Position numbers and translations under genes: made by a program. Under the pieces are notes generated by a model. It was not told the DNA's origin, ran no database searches, and saw nothing but the letters and a program-made list of their open reading frames with translations. From Symsagittifera roscoffensis (taxonomy: Eukaryota; Xenacoelomorpha; Acoela; Convolutidae): 34,000 bases of DNA. This document shows positions 21,470 through 33,666 of this stretch, piece after piece. Every line of letters begins with the position of its first letter. Position 1 is the stretch's first letter. The stretch is from the NCBI RefSeq assembly GCF_963678635.1, contig NW_026971392.1, positions 64,001-98,000 on the forward strand. The letters are read 5' to 3'.

Positions 21470-21566
21470 AGCCTAATTGTTGTGATAAACTTATTAAATA
21501 GGTAAGTATTCAAATCTATTTGATAAGTTTTCTTTGAATGCACTCTGCGACAGCGGAGGGCAGCCC
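21470..21566 (+). ncRNA. Candidate SL RNA gene, unit 17
   Basis: Same module as unit 1, no change seen. Confidence 0.58.
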
Positions 21567-22292
21567 AATTCTCTTAAAAAATGCAAGAAAAAAAATTGCA
21601 CTAACTTAAAAGTTAGCTTTTAGGCCAATTTTCGTCCAAAATGGCCGAAATTCGGGTCCCCCCAAATTTTCAACTGATGATTACTCCACGTACACTTAAG
21701 CTACAAACGTCGTTTTGGGCTCGTTGGAATCGTCCTGAGCTATAATTTATGAAACAAGATGAAAAAAATGATGTTTCAACGAAAAAAACCAAAAATTTTG
21801 AAAATTTCATTTTTTGCACCACGCTCGATTAGGCTTAACTTTTTGGCATCACCGAGATTTCAAAAGCTTATAACTTTGTGTTGGACCAACGAAATTGGTT
21901 CATTTTCTCAGTCCCCCAAGATTTGACCATGATCTTATGATCCAAATAATAAAATTTGAAAATTTTAAAATTTTTGGGCAAGTTATGGCCGTTCGCGCAA
22001 TTCACCAGGCTCGATTGGGCTTAACTTTTTGACATCACCGAAATTCAAAAGGCTATAACTCAAAGACCCCAAAAGTTATCTCCAATATTTTTGGCCTATC
22101 AGCAGCTGATTGTACACAAAATTGATACTGCAAAAGAAATTTTTCGGTTTTCTGTTGTTTTGACCAAAATTTGACCCATTGAAAATTTTTGCACCACGCT
22201 CGATTAGGCTTAACTTTTTGACATCACCGAACTTTAAACAGCAATAACTCTTAGCGTATAAAAGTAAAAGAGATACTTTTGCTTTAAATAAA

Positions 22293-22411
22293 AGCCTACA
22301 ACACCTGGTGTTCCCAGGCGGTCTCCCATCCAAGTACTAACCAGGCCCAATGTTGCTTAACTTCGGTGATCGGACGAGAACCGGTGCATTCAACATGGTA
22401 TGGTCGTAGGC
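22293..22411 (-). rRNA. 5S rRNA: 5S ribosomal RNA gene, unit 18
   Basis: Same sequence as unit 1. Unit 21727-22982 has A17, G873, T1123 and a private G-to-A at 21888, and loses its last 22 bases to the 246-bp deletion. Confidence 0.97.
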
Positions 22412-22747
22412 ATTTGAGTTACTCCGCTTTCACTTATATCCTTACTAGCATATGTCTATGTACATTAGTTTTAAAACACTCGCCCTCGCGCGAGAGTAAA
22501 AATATGCTCTTATACCATGTAAAATTTTGCACGCTCACGTTATAATTTATGCATTTCAAACAAAATTTTGAAAATTGACATTGTTTGGAATTTTTTTGGC
22601 CCAATGTGTTAAATGGCCAAATCGGCTGGTCAAAACCTATGGAGCGTGTACAAGGTGCCTTGAATGACCATTTATGGCATGATAGCCGCACATTCACTGT
22701 AAGTGGCATATGAATGGATACCAGCCAGGATACTGTCAGTTGCTTTT

Positions 22748-22844
22748 AGCCTAATTGTTGTGATAAACTTATTAAATAGGTAAGTATTCAAATCTATTTG
22801 ATAAGTTTTCTTTGAATGCACTCTGCGACAGCGGAGGGCAGCCC
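22748..22844 (+). ncRNA. Candidate SL RNA gene, unit 18
   Basis: Same module as unit 1. The deletion junction lies about 138 bases downstream and leaves both downstream hairpins intact. Confidence 0.58.
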
Positions 22845-22981
22845 AATTTTCTTAAAAAATGCAAGAAAAAAAATTGCACTAACTTAAAAGTTAGCTTTTA
22901 GGCCAATTTTCGTCCAAAATGGCCGAAATTCGGGTCCCCCCAAATTTTCAACTGATGATTACTCCACGTACACTTAAGCTA

Positions 22982-22987
22982 CAAAAT
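22982..22987. other. Junction of a 246-bp deletion across the unit 18/19 boundary
   Basis: The sequence jumps from unit position 1256 (CTAC) to unit position 225 (AAAATTTG). Lost are the last 22 bases of unit 18 and the first 224 of unit 19, including the TGAAACA inverted repeat and the first subrepeat core. AAA is shared by both edges, so the exact break can slide by three bases; this microhomology suggests end joining or replication slippage. Confidence 0.95.
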
Positions 22988-23324
22988 TTGAAAATTTTAA
23001 AATTTTTGGGCAAGTTATGGCCGTTCGCGCAATTCACCAGGCTCGATTGGGCTTAACTTTTTGACATCACCGAAATTCAAAAGGCTATAACTCAAAGACC
23101 CCAAAAGTTATCTCCAATATTTTTGGCCTATCAGCAGCTGATTGTACACAAAATTGATACTGCAAAAGAAATTTTTCGGTTTTCTGTTGTTTTGACCAAA
23201 ATTTGACCCATTGAAAATTTTTGCACCACGCTCGATTAGGCTTAACTTTTTGACATCACCGAACTTTAAACAGCAATAACTCTTAGCGTATAAAAGTAAA
23301 AGAGATACTTTTGCTTTAAATAAA

Positions 23325-23443
23325 AGCCTACAACACCTGGTGTTCCCAGGCGGTCTCCCATCCAAGTACTAACCAGGCCCAATGTTGCTTAACTTCGGTG
23401 ATCGGACGAGAACCGGTGCATTCAACATGGTATGGTCGTAGGC
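23325..23443 (-). rRNA. 5S rRNA: 5S ribosomal RNA gene, unit 19 (shortened unit)
   Basis: Same sequence as unit 1. Its unit (22983-24036) is only 1054 bp because of the deletion, which ends about 340 bases beyond the 3' end of the gene and leaves terminators and promoter intact. Confidence 0.97.
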
Positions 23444-23779
23444 ATTTGAGTTACTCCGCTTTCACTTATATCCTTACTAGCATATGTCTATGTACATTAG
23501 TTTTAAAACACTCGCCCTCGCGCGAGAGTAAAAATATGCTCTTATACCATGTAAAATTTTGCACGCTCACGTTATAATTTATGCATTTCAAACAAAATTT
23601 TGAAAATTGACATTGTTTGGAATTTTTTTGGCCCAATGTGTTAAATGGCCAAATCGGCTGGTCAAAACCTATGGAGCGTGTACAAGGTGCCTTGAATGAC
23701 CATTTATGGCATGATAGCCGCACATTCACTGTAAGTGGCATATGAATGGATACCAGCCAGGATACTGTCAGTTGCTTTT

Positions 23780-23876
23780 AGCCTAATTGTTGTGATAAAC
23801 TTATTAAATAGGTAAGTATTCAAATCTATTTGATAAGTTTTCTTTGAATGCACTCTGCGACAGCGGAGGGCAGCCC
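23780..23876 (+). ncRNA. Candidate SL RNA gene, unit 19
   Basis: Same module as unit 1, no change seen. Confidence 0.58.
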
Positions 23877-24602
23877 AATTCTCTTAAAAAATGCAAGAAA
23901 AAAAATTGCACTAACTTAAAAGTTAGCTTTTAGGCCAATTTTCGTCCAAAATGGCCGAAATTCGGGTCCCCCCAAATTTTCAACTGATGATTACTCCACG
24001 TACACTTAAGCTACAAACGTCGTTTTGGGCTCGTTGGAATCGTCCTGAGCTATAATTTATGAAACAAGATGAAAAAAATGATGTTTCAACGAAAAAAACC
24101 AAAAATTTTGAAAATTTCATTTTTTGCACCACGCTCGATTAGGCTTAACTTTTTGGCATCACCGAGATTTCAAAAGCTTATAACTTTGTGTTGGACCGAC
24201 GAAATTGGTTCATTTTCTCAGTCCCCCAAGATTTGACCATGATCTTATGATCCAAATAATAAAATTTGAAAATTTTAAAATTTTTGGGCAAGTTATGGCC
24301 GTTCGCGCAATTCACCAGGCTCGATTGGGCTTAACTTTTTGACATCACCGAAATTCAAAAGGCTATAACTCAAAGACCCCAAAAGTTATCTCCAATATTT
24401 TTGGCCTATCAGCAGTTGATTGTACACAAAATTGATACTGCAAAAGAAATTTTTCGGTTTTCTGTTGTTTTGACCAAAATTTGACCCATTGAAAATTTTT
24501 GCACCACGCTCGATTAGGCTTAACTTTTTGACATCACCGAACTTTAAACAGCAATAACTCTTAGCGTATAAAAGTAAAAGAGATACTTTTGCTTTAAATA
24601 AA

Positions 24603-24721
24603 AGCCTACAACACCTGGTGTTCCCAGGCGGTCTCCCATCCAAGTACTAACCAGGCCCAATGTTGCTTAACTTCGGTGATCGGACGAGAACCGGTGCATT
24701 CAACATGGTATGGTCGTAGGC
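24603..24721 (-). rRNA. 5S rRNA: 5S ribosomal RNA gene, unit 20
   Basis: Same sequence as unit 1. Unit 24037-25314 has a private C-to-T at 24416, which breaks the ATCAGC/GCTGAT inverted repeat of the spacer. Confidence 0.97.
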
Positions 24722-25057
24722 ATTTGAGTTACTCCGCTTTCACTTATATCCTTACTAGCATATGTCTATGTACATTAGTTTTAAAACACTCGCCCTCGCG
24801 CGAGAGTAAAAATATGCTCTTATACCATGTAAAATTTTGCACGCTCACGTTATAATTTATGCATTTCAAACAAAATTTTGAAAATTGACATTGTTTGGAA
24901 TTTTTTTGGCCCAATGTGTTAAATGGCCAAATCGGCTGGTCAAAACCTATGGAGCGTGTACAAGGTGCCTTGAATGACCATTTATGGCATGATAGCCGCA
25001 CATTCACTGTAAGTGGCATATGAATGGATACCAGCCAGGATACTGTCAGTTGCTTTT

Positions 25058-25154
25058 AGCCTAATTGTTGTGATAAACTTATTAAATAGGTAAGTATTCA
25101 AATCTATTTGATAAGTTTTCTTTGAATGCACTCTGCGACAGCGGAGGGCAGCCC
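25058..25154 (+). ncRNA. Candidate SL RNA gene, unit 20
   Basis: Same module as unit 1, no change seen. Confidence 0.58.
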
Positions 25155-25880
25155 AATTCTCTTAAAAAATGCAAGAAAAAAAATTGCACTAACTTAAAAG
25201 TTAGCTTTTAGGCCAATTTTCGTCCAAAATGGCCGAAATTCGGGTCCCCCCAAATTTTCAACTGATGATTACTCCACGTACACTTAAGCTACAAACGTCG
25301 TTTTGGGCTCGTTGGAATCGTCCTGAGCTATAATTTATGAAACAAGATGAAAAAAATGATGTTTCAACGAAAAAAACCAAAAATTTTGAAAATTTCATTT
25401 TTTGCACCACGCTCGATTAGGCTTAACTTTTTGGCATCACCGAGATTTCAAAAGCTTATAACTTTGTGTTGGACCGACGAAATTGGTTCATTTTCTCAGT
25501 CCCCCAAGATTTGACCATGATCTTATGATCCAAATAATAAAATTTGAAAATTTTAAAATTTTTGGGCAAGTTATGGCCGTTCGCGCAATTCACCAGGCTC
25601 GATTGGGCTTAACTTTTTGACATCACCGAAATTCAAAAGGCTATAACTCAAAGACCCCAAAAGTTATCTCCAATATTTTTGGCCTATCAGCAGCTGATTG
25701 TACACAAAATTGATACTGCAAAAGAAATTTTTCGGTTTTCTGTTGTTTTGACCAAAATTTGACCCATTGAAAATTTTTGCACCACGCTCGATTAGGCTTA
25801 ACTTTTTGACATCACCGAACTTTAAACAGCAATAACTCTTAGCGTATAAAAGTAAAAGAGATACTTTTGCTTTAAATAAA

Positions 25881-25999
25881 AGCCTACAACACCTGGTGTT
25901 CCCAGGCGGTCTCCCATCCAAGTACTAACCAGGCCCAATGTTGCTTAACTTCGGTGATCGGACGAGAACCGGTGCATTCAACATGGTATGGTCGTAGGC
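25881..25999 (-). rRNA. 5S rRNA: 5S ribosomal RNA gene, unit 21
   Basis: Same sequence as unit 1. Unit 25315-26591 is 1277 bp: TTTTGCACG of the other units reads TTTTAACG at about 26113-26120, a net one-base loss. Confidence 0.97.
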
Positions 26000-26334
26000 A
26001 TTTGAGTTACTCCGCTTTCACTTATATCCTTACTAGCATATGTCTATGTACATTAGTTTTAAAACACTCGCCCTCGCGCGAGAGTAAAAATATGCTCTTA
26101 TACCATGTAAAATTTTAACGCTCACGTTATAATTTATGCATTTCAAACAAAATTTTGAAAATTGACATTGTTTGGAATTTTTTTGGCCCAATGTGTTAAA
26201 TGGCCAAATCGGCTGGTCAAAACCTATGGAGCGTGTACAAGGTGCCTTGAATGACCATTTATGGCATGATAGCCGCACATTCACTGTAAGTGGCATATGA
26301 ATGGATACCAGCCAGGATACTGTCAGTTGCTTTT

Positions 26335-26431
26335 AGCCTAATTGTTGTGATAAACTTATTAAATAGGTAAGTATTCAAATCTATTTGATAAGTTTTCTTT
26401 GAATGCACTCTGCGACAGCGGAGGGCAGCCC
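26335..26431 (+). ncRNA. Candidate SL RNA gene, unit 21
   Basis: Same module as unit 1, shifted by one base because of the upstream deletion. Confidence 0.58.
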
Positions 26432-27157
26432 AATTCTCTTAAAAAATGCAAGAAAAAAAATTGCACTAACTTAAAAGTTAGCTTTTAGGCCAATTTTCGT
26501 CCAAAATGGCCGAAATTCGGGTCCCCCCAAATTTTCAACTGATGATTACTCCACGTACACTTAAGCTACAAACGTCGTTTTGGGCTCGTTGGAATCGTCC
26601 TGAGCTATAATTTATGAAACAAGATGAAAAAAATGATGTTTCAACGAAAAAAACCAAAAATTTTGAAAATTTCATTTTTTGCACCACGCTCGATTAGGCT
26701 TAACTTTTTGGCATCACCGAGATTTCAAAAGCTTATAACTTTGTGTTGGACCGACGAAATTGGTTCATTTTCTCAGTCCCCCAAGATTTGACCATGATCT
26801 TATGATCCAAATAATAAAATTTGAAAATTTTAAAATTTTTGGGCAAGTTATGGCCGTTCACGCAATTCACCAGGCTCGATTGGGCTTAACTTTTTGACAT
26901 CACCGAAATTCAAAAGGCTATAACTCAAAGACCCCAAAAGTTATCTCCAATATTTTTGGCCTATCAGCAGCTGATTGTACACAAAATTGATACTGCAAAA
27001 GAAATTTTTCGGTTTTCTGTTGTTTTGACCAAAATTTGACCCATTGAAAATTTTTGCACCACGCTCGATTAGGCTTAACTTTTTGACATCACCGAACTTT
27101 AAACAGCAATAACTCTTAGCGTATAAAAGTAAAAGAGATACTTTTGCTTTAAATAAA

Positions 27158-27276
27158 AGCCTACAACACCTGGTGTTCCCAGGCGGTCTCCCATCCAAGT
27201 ACTAACCAGGCCCAATGTTGCTTAACTTCGGTGATCGGACGAGAACCGGTGCATTCAACATGGTATGGTCGTAGGC
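27158..27276 (-). rRNA. 5S rRNA: 5S ribosomal RNA gene, unit 22
   Basis: Same sequence as unit 1. Unit 26592-27869 has private changes G-to-A at 26860 and A-to-G at 27711. Confidence 0.97.
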
Positions 27277-27612
27277 ATTTGAGTTACTCCGCTTTCACTT
27301 ATATCCTTACTAGCATATGTCTATGTACATTAGTTTTAAAACACTCGCCCTCGCGCGAGAGTAAAAATATGCTCTTATACCATGTAAAATTTTGCACGCT
27401 CACGTTATAATTTATGCATTTCAAACAAAATTTTGAAAATTGACATTGTTTGGAATTTTTTTGGCCCAATGTGTTAAATGGCCAAATCGGCTGGTCAAAA
27501 CCTATGGAGCGTGTACAAGGTGCCTTGAATGACCATTTATGGCATGATAGCCGCACATTCACTGTAAGTGGCATATGAATGGATACCAGCCAGGATACTG
27601 TCAGTTGCTTTT

Positions 27613-27709
27613 AGCCTAATTGTTGTGATAAACTTATTAAATAGGTAAGTATTCAAATCTATTTGATAAGTTTTCTTTGAATGCACTCTGCGACAGCGGA
27701 GGGCAGCCC
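27613..27709 (+). ncRNA. Candidate SL RNA gene, unit 22
   Basis: Same module as unit 1. The private A-to-G at 27711 lies two bases past the assumed 3' end, outside the hairpin. Confidence 0.58.
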
Positions 27710-28435
27710 AGTTCTCTTAAAAAATGCAAGAAAAAAAATTGCACTAACTTAAAAGTTAGCTTTTAGGCCAATTTTCGTCCAAAATGGCCGAAATTCGGGT
27801 CCCCCCAAATTTTCAACTGATGATTACTCCACGTACACTTAAGCTACAAACGTCGTTTTGGGCTCGTTGGAATCGTCCTGAGCTATAATTTATGAAACAA
27901 GATGAAAAAAATGATGTTTCAACGAAAAAAACCAAAAATTTTGAAAATTTCATTTTTTGCACCACGCTCGATTAGGCTTAACTTTTTGGCATCACCGAGA
28001 TTTCAAAAGCTTATAACTTTGTGTTGGACCGACGAAATTGGTTCATTTTCTCAGTCCCCCAAGATTTGACCATGATCTTATGATCCAAATAATAAAATTT
28101 GAAAATTTTAAAATTTTTGGGCAAGTTATGGCCGTTCGCGCAATTCACCAGGCTCGATTGGGCTTAACTTTTTGACATCACCGAAATTCAAAAGGCTATA
28201 ACTCAAAGACCCCAAAAGTTATCTCCAATATTTTTGGCCTATCAGCAGCTGATTGTACACAAAATTGATACTGCAAAAGAAATTTTTCGGTTTTCTGTTG
28301 TTTTGACCAAAATTTGACCCATTGAAAATTTTTGCACCACGCTCGATTAGGCTTAACTTTTTGACATCACCGAACTTTAAACAGCAATAACTCTTAGCGT
28401 ATAAAAGTAAAAGAGATACTTTTGCTTTAAATAAA

Positions 28436-28554
28436 AGCCTACAACACCTGGTGTTCCCAGGCGGTCTCCCATCCAAGTACTAACCAGGCCCAATGTTGCT
28501 TAACTTCGGTGATCGGACGAGAACCGGTGCATTCAACATGGTATGGTCGTAGGC
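28436..28554 (-). rRNA. 5S rRNA: 5S ribosomal RNA gene, unit 23
   Basis: Same sequence as unit 1. Unit 27870-29147 shows no private change. Confidence 0.97.
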
Positions 28555-28890
28555 ATTTGAGTTACTCCGCTTTCACTTATATCCTTACTAGCATATGTCT
28601 ATGTACATTAGTTTTAAAACACTCGCCCTCGCGCGAGAGTAAAAATATGCTCTTATACCATGTAAAATTTTGCACGCTCACGTTATAATTTATGCATTTC
28701 AAACAAAATTTTGAAAATTGACATTGTTTGGAATTTTTTTGGCCCAATGTGTTAAATGGCCAAATCGGCTGGTCAAAACCTATGGAGCGTGTACAAGGTG
28801 CCTTGAATGACCATTTATGGCATGATAGCCGCACATTCACTGTAAGTGGCATATGAATGGATACCAGCCAGGATACTGTCAGTTGCTTTT

Positions 28891-28987
28891 AGCCTAATTG
28901 TTGTGATAAACTTATTAAATAGGTAAGTATTCAAATCTATTTGATAAGTTTTCTTTGAATGCACTCTGCGACAGCGGAGGGCAGCCC
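28891..28987 (+). ncRNA. Candidate SL RNA gene, unit 23
   Basis: Same module as unit 1, no change seen. Confidence 0.58.
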
Positions 28988-29713
28988 AATTCTCTTAAAA
29001 AATGCAAGAAAAAAAATTGCACTAACTTAAAAGTTAGCTTTTAGGCCAATTTTCGTCCAAAATGGCCGAAATTCGGGTCCCCCCAAATTTTCAACTGATG
29101 ATTACTCCACGTACACTTAAGCTACAAACGTCGTTTTGGGCTCGTTGGAATCGTCCTGAGCTATAATTTATGAAACAAGATGAAAAAAATGATGTTTCAA
29201 CGAAAAAAACCAAAAATTTTGAAAATTTCATTTTTTGCACCACGCTCGATTAGGCCTAACTTTTTGGCATCACCGAGATTTCAAAAGCTTATAACTTTGT
29301 GTTGGACCGACGAAATTGGTTCATTTTCTCAGTCCCCCAAGATTTGACCATGATCTTATGATCCAAATAATAAAATTTGAAAATTTTAAAATTTTTGGGC
29401 AAGTTATGGCCGTTCGCGCAATTCACCAGGCTCGATTGGGCTTAACTTTTTGACATCACCGAAATTCAAAAGGCTATAACTCAAAGACCCCAAAAGTTAT
29501 CTCCAATATTTTTGGCCTATCAGCAGCTGATTGTACACAAAATTGATACTGCAAAAGAAATTTTTCGGTTTTCTGTTGTTTTGACCAAAATTTGACCCAT
29601 TGAAAATTTTTGCACCACGCTCGATTAGGCTTAACTTTTTGACATCACCGAACTTTAAACAGCAATAACTCTTAGCGTATAAAAGTAAAAGAGATACTTT
29701 TGCTTTAAATAAA

Positions 29714-29832
29714 AGCCTACAACACCTGGTGTTCCCAGGCGGTCTCCCATCCAAGTACTAACCAGGCCCAATGTTGCTTAACTTCGGTGATCGGACGAGA
29801 ACCGGTGCATTCAACATGGTATGGTCGTAGGC
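29714..29832 (-). rRNA. 5S rRNA: 5S ribosomal RNA gene, unit 24
   Basis: Same sequence as unit 1. Unit 29148-30425 has a private T-to-C at 29256 inside the first subrepeat core. Confidence 0.97.
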
Positions 29833-30168
29833 ATTTGAGTTACTCCGCTTTCACTTATATCCTTACTAGCATATGTCTATGTACATTAGTTTTAAAACAC
29901 TCGCCCTCGCGCGAGAGTAAAAATATGCTCTTATACCATGTAAAATTTTGCACGCTCACGTTATAATTTATGCATTTCAAACAAAATTTTGAAAATTGAC
30001 ATTGTTTGGAATTTTTTTGGCCCAATGTGTTAAATGGCCAAATCGGCTGGTCAAAACCTATGGAGCGTGTACAAGGTGCCTTGAATGACCATTTATGGCA
30101 TGATAGCCGCACATTCACTGTAAGTGGCATATGAATGGATACCAGCCAGGATACTGTCAGTTGCTTTT

Positions 30169-30265
30169 AGCCTAATTGTTGTGATAAACTTATTAAATAG
30201 GTAAGTATTCAAATCTATTTGATAAGTTTTCTTTGAATGCACTCTGCGACAGCGGAGGGCAGCCC
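30169..30265 (+). ncRNA. Candidate SL RNA gene, unit 24
   Basis: Same module as unit 1, no change seen. Confidence 0.58.
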
Positions 30266-30991
30266 AATTCTCTTAAAAAATGCAAGAAAAAAAATTGCAC
30301 TAACTTAAAAGTTAGCTTTTAGGCCAATTTTCGTCCAAAATGGCCGAAATTCGGGTCCCCCCAAATTTTCAACTGATGATTACTCCACGTACACTTAAGC
30401 TACAAACGTCGTTTTGGGCTCGTTGGAATCGTCCTGAGCTATAATTTATGAAACAAGATGAAAAAAATGATGTTTCAACGAAAAAAACCAAAAATTTTGA
30501 AAATTTCATTTTTTGCACCACGCTCGATTAGGCTTAACTTTTTGGCATCACCGAGATTTCAAAAGCTTATAACTTTGTGTTGGACCGACGAAATTGGTTC
30601 ATTTTCTCAGTCCCCCAAGATTTGACCATGATCTTATGATCCAAATAATAAAATTTGAAAATTTTAAAATTTTTGGGCAAGTTATGGCCGTTCGCGCAAT
30701 TCACCAGGCTCGATTGGGCTTAACTTTTTGACATCACCGAAATTCAAAAGGCTATAACTCAAAGACCCCAAAAGTTATCTCCAATATTTTTGGCCTATCA
30801 GCAGCTGATTGTACACAAAATTGATACTGCAAAAGAAATTTTTCGGTTTTCTGTTGTTTTGACCAAAATTTGACCCATTGAAAATTTTTGCACCACGCTC
30901 GATTAGGCTTAACTTTTTGACATCACCGAACTTTAAACAGCAATAACTCTTAGCGTATAAAAGTAAAAGAGATACTTTTGCTTTAAATAAA

Positions 30992-31110
30992 AGCCTACAA
31001 CACCTGGTGTTCCCAGGCGGTCTCCCATCCAAGTACTAACCAGGCCCAATGTTGCTTAACTTCGGTGATCGGACGAGAACCGGTGCATTCAACATGGTAT
31101 GGTCGTAGGC
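30992..31110 (-). rRNA. 5S rRNA: 5S ribosomal RNA gene, unit 25
   Basis: Same sequence as unit 1. Unit 30426-31703 shows no private change. Confidence 0.97.
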
Positions 31111-31446
31111 ATTTGAGTTACTCCGCTTTCACTTATATCCTTACTAGCATATGTCTATGTACATTAGTTTTAAAACACTCGCCCTCGCGCGAGAGTAAAA
31201 ATATGCTCTTATACCATGTAAAATTTTGCACGCTCACGTTATAATTTATGCATTTCAAACAAAATTTTGAAAATTGACATTGTTTGGAATTTTTTTGGCC
31301 CAATGTGTTAAATGGCCAAATCGGCTGGTCAAAACCTATGGAGCGTGTACAAGGTGCCTTGAATGACCATTTATGGCATGATAGCCGCACATTCACTGTA
31401 AGTGGCATATGAATGGATACCAGCCAGGATACTGTCAGTTGCTTTT

Positions 31447-31543
31447 AGCCTAATTGTTGTGATAAACTTATTAAATAGGTAAGTATTCAAATCTATTTGA
31501 TAAGTTTTCTTTGAATGCACTCTGCGACAGCGGAGGGCAGCCC
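31447..31543 (+). ncRNA. Candidate SL RNA gene, unit 25
   Basis: Same module as unit 1, no change seen. Confidence 0.58.
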
Positions 31544-32269
31544 AATTCTCTTAAAAAATGCAAGAAAAAAAATTGCACTAACTTAAAAGTTAGCTTTTAG
31601 GCCAATTTTCGTCCAAAATGGCCGAAATTCGGGTCCCCCCAAATTTTCAACTGATGATTACTCCACGTACACTTAAGCTACAAACGTCGTTTTGGGCTCG
31701 TTGGAATCGTCCTGAGCTATAATTTATGAAACAAGATGAAAAAAATGATGTTTCAACGAAAAAAACCAAAAATTTTGAAAATTTCATTTTTTGCACCACG
31801 CTCGATTAGGCTTAACTTTTTGGCATCACCGAGATTTCAAAAGCTTATAACTTTGTGTTGGACCGACGAAATTGGTTCATTTTCTCAGTCCCCCAAGATT
31901 TGACCATGATCTTATGATCCAAATAATAAAATTTGAAAATTTTAAAATTTTTGGGCAAGTTATGGCCGTTCGCGCAATTCACCAGGCTCGATTGGGCTTA
32001 ACTTTTTGACATCACCGAAATTCAAAAGGCTATAACTCAAAGACCCCAAAAGTTATCTCCAATATTTTTGGCCTATCAGCAGCTGATTGTACACAAAATT
32101 GATACTGCAAAAGAAATTTTTCGGTTTTCTGTTGTTTTGACCAAAATTTGACCCATTGAAAATTTTTGCACCACGCTCGATTAGGCTTAACTTTTTGACA
32201 TCACCGAACTTTAAACAGCAATAACTCTTAGCGTATAAAAGTAAAAGAGATACTTTTGCTTTAAATAAA

Positions 32270-32388
32270 AGCCTACAACACCTGGTGTTCCCAGGCGGTC
32301 TCCCATCCAAGTACTAACCAGGCCCAATGTTGCTTAACTTCGGTGATCGGACGAGAACCGGTGCATTCAACATGGTATGGTCGTAGGC
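32270..32388 (-). rRNA. 5S rRNA: 5S ribosomal RNA gene, unit 26
   Basis: Same sequence as unit 1. Unit 31704-32981 shows no private change. Confidence 0.97.
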
Positions 32389-32724
32389 ATTTGAGTTACT
32401 CCGCTTTCACTTATATCCTTACTAGCATATGTCTATGTACATTAGTTTTAAAACACTCGCCCTCGCGCGAGAGTAAAAATATGCTCTTATACCATGTAAA
32501 ATTTTGCACGCTCACGTTATAATTTATGCATTTCAAACAAAATTTTGAAAATTGACATTGTTTGGAATTTTTTTGGCCCAATGTGTTAAATGGCCAAATC
32601 GGCTGGTCAAAACCTATGGAGCGTGTACAAGGTGCCTTGAATGACCATTTATGGCATGATAGCCGCACATTCACTGTAAGTGGCATATGAATGGATACCA
32701 GCCAGGATACTGTCAGTTGCTTTT

Positions 32725-32821
32725 AGCCTAATTGTTGTGATAAACTTATTAAATAGGTAAGTATTCAAATCTATTTGATAAGTTTTCTTTGAATGCACTC
32801 TGCGACAGCGGAGGGCAGCCC
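32725..32821 (+). ncRNA. Candidate SL RNA gene, unit 26
   Basis: Same module as unit 1. It is the last complete copy: the unit 27 copy would begin at about 34003, just outside the window. Confidence 0.58.
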
Positions 32822-33547
32822 AATTCTCTTAAAAAATGCAAGAAAAAAAATTGCACTAACTTAAAAGTTAGCTTTTAGGCCAATTTTCGTCCAAAATGGC
32901 CGAAATTCGGGTCCCCCCAAATTTTCAACTGATGATTACTCCACGTACACTTAAGCTACAAACGTCGTTTTGGGCTCGTTGGAATCGTCCTGAGCTATAA
33001 TTTATGAAACAAGATGAAAAAAATGATGTTTCAACGAAAAAAACCAAAAATTTTGAAAATTTCATTTTTTGCACCACGCTCGATTAGGCTTAACTTTTTG
33101 GCATCACCGAGATTTCAAAAGCTTATAACTTTGTGTTGGACCGACGAAATTGGTTCATTTTCTCAGTCCCCCAAGATTTGACCATGATCTTATGATCCAA
33201 ATAATAAAATTTGAAAATTTTAAAATTTTTGGGCAAGTTATGGCCGTTCGCGCAATTCACCAGGCTCGATTGGGCTTAACTTTTTGACATCACCGAAATT
33301 CAAAAGGCTATAACTCAAAGACCCCAAAAGTTATCTCCAATATTTTTGGCCTATCAGCAGCTGATTGTACACAAAATTGATACTGCAAAAGAAATTTTTC
33401 GGTTTTCTGTTGTTTTGACCAAAATTTGACCCATTGAAAATTTTTGCACCACGCTCGATTAGGCTTAACTTTTTGACATCACCGAACTTTAAACAGCAAT
33501 AACTCTTAGCGTATAAAAGTAAAAGAGATACTTTTGCTTTAAATAAA

Positions 33548-33666
33548 AGCCTACAACACCTGGTGTTCCCAGGCGGTCTCCCATCCAAGTACTAACCAGG
33601 CCCAATGTTGCTTAACTTCGGTGATCGGACGAGAACCGGTGCATTCAACATGGTATGGTCGTAGGC
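33548..33666 (-). rRNA. 5S rRNA: 5S ribosomal RNA gene, unit 27 (unit cut by window end)
   Basis: Same sequence as unit 1. The unit starts at 32982 and carries A873 (33854), the first reappearance of this variant since unit 11. Confidence 0.97.
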
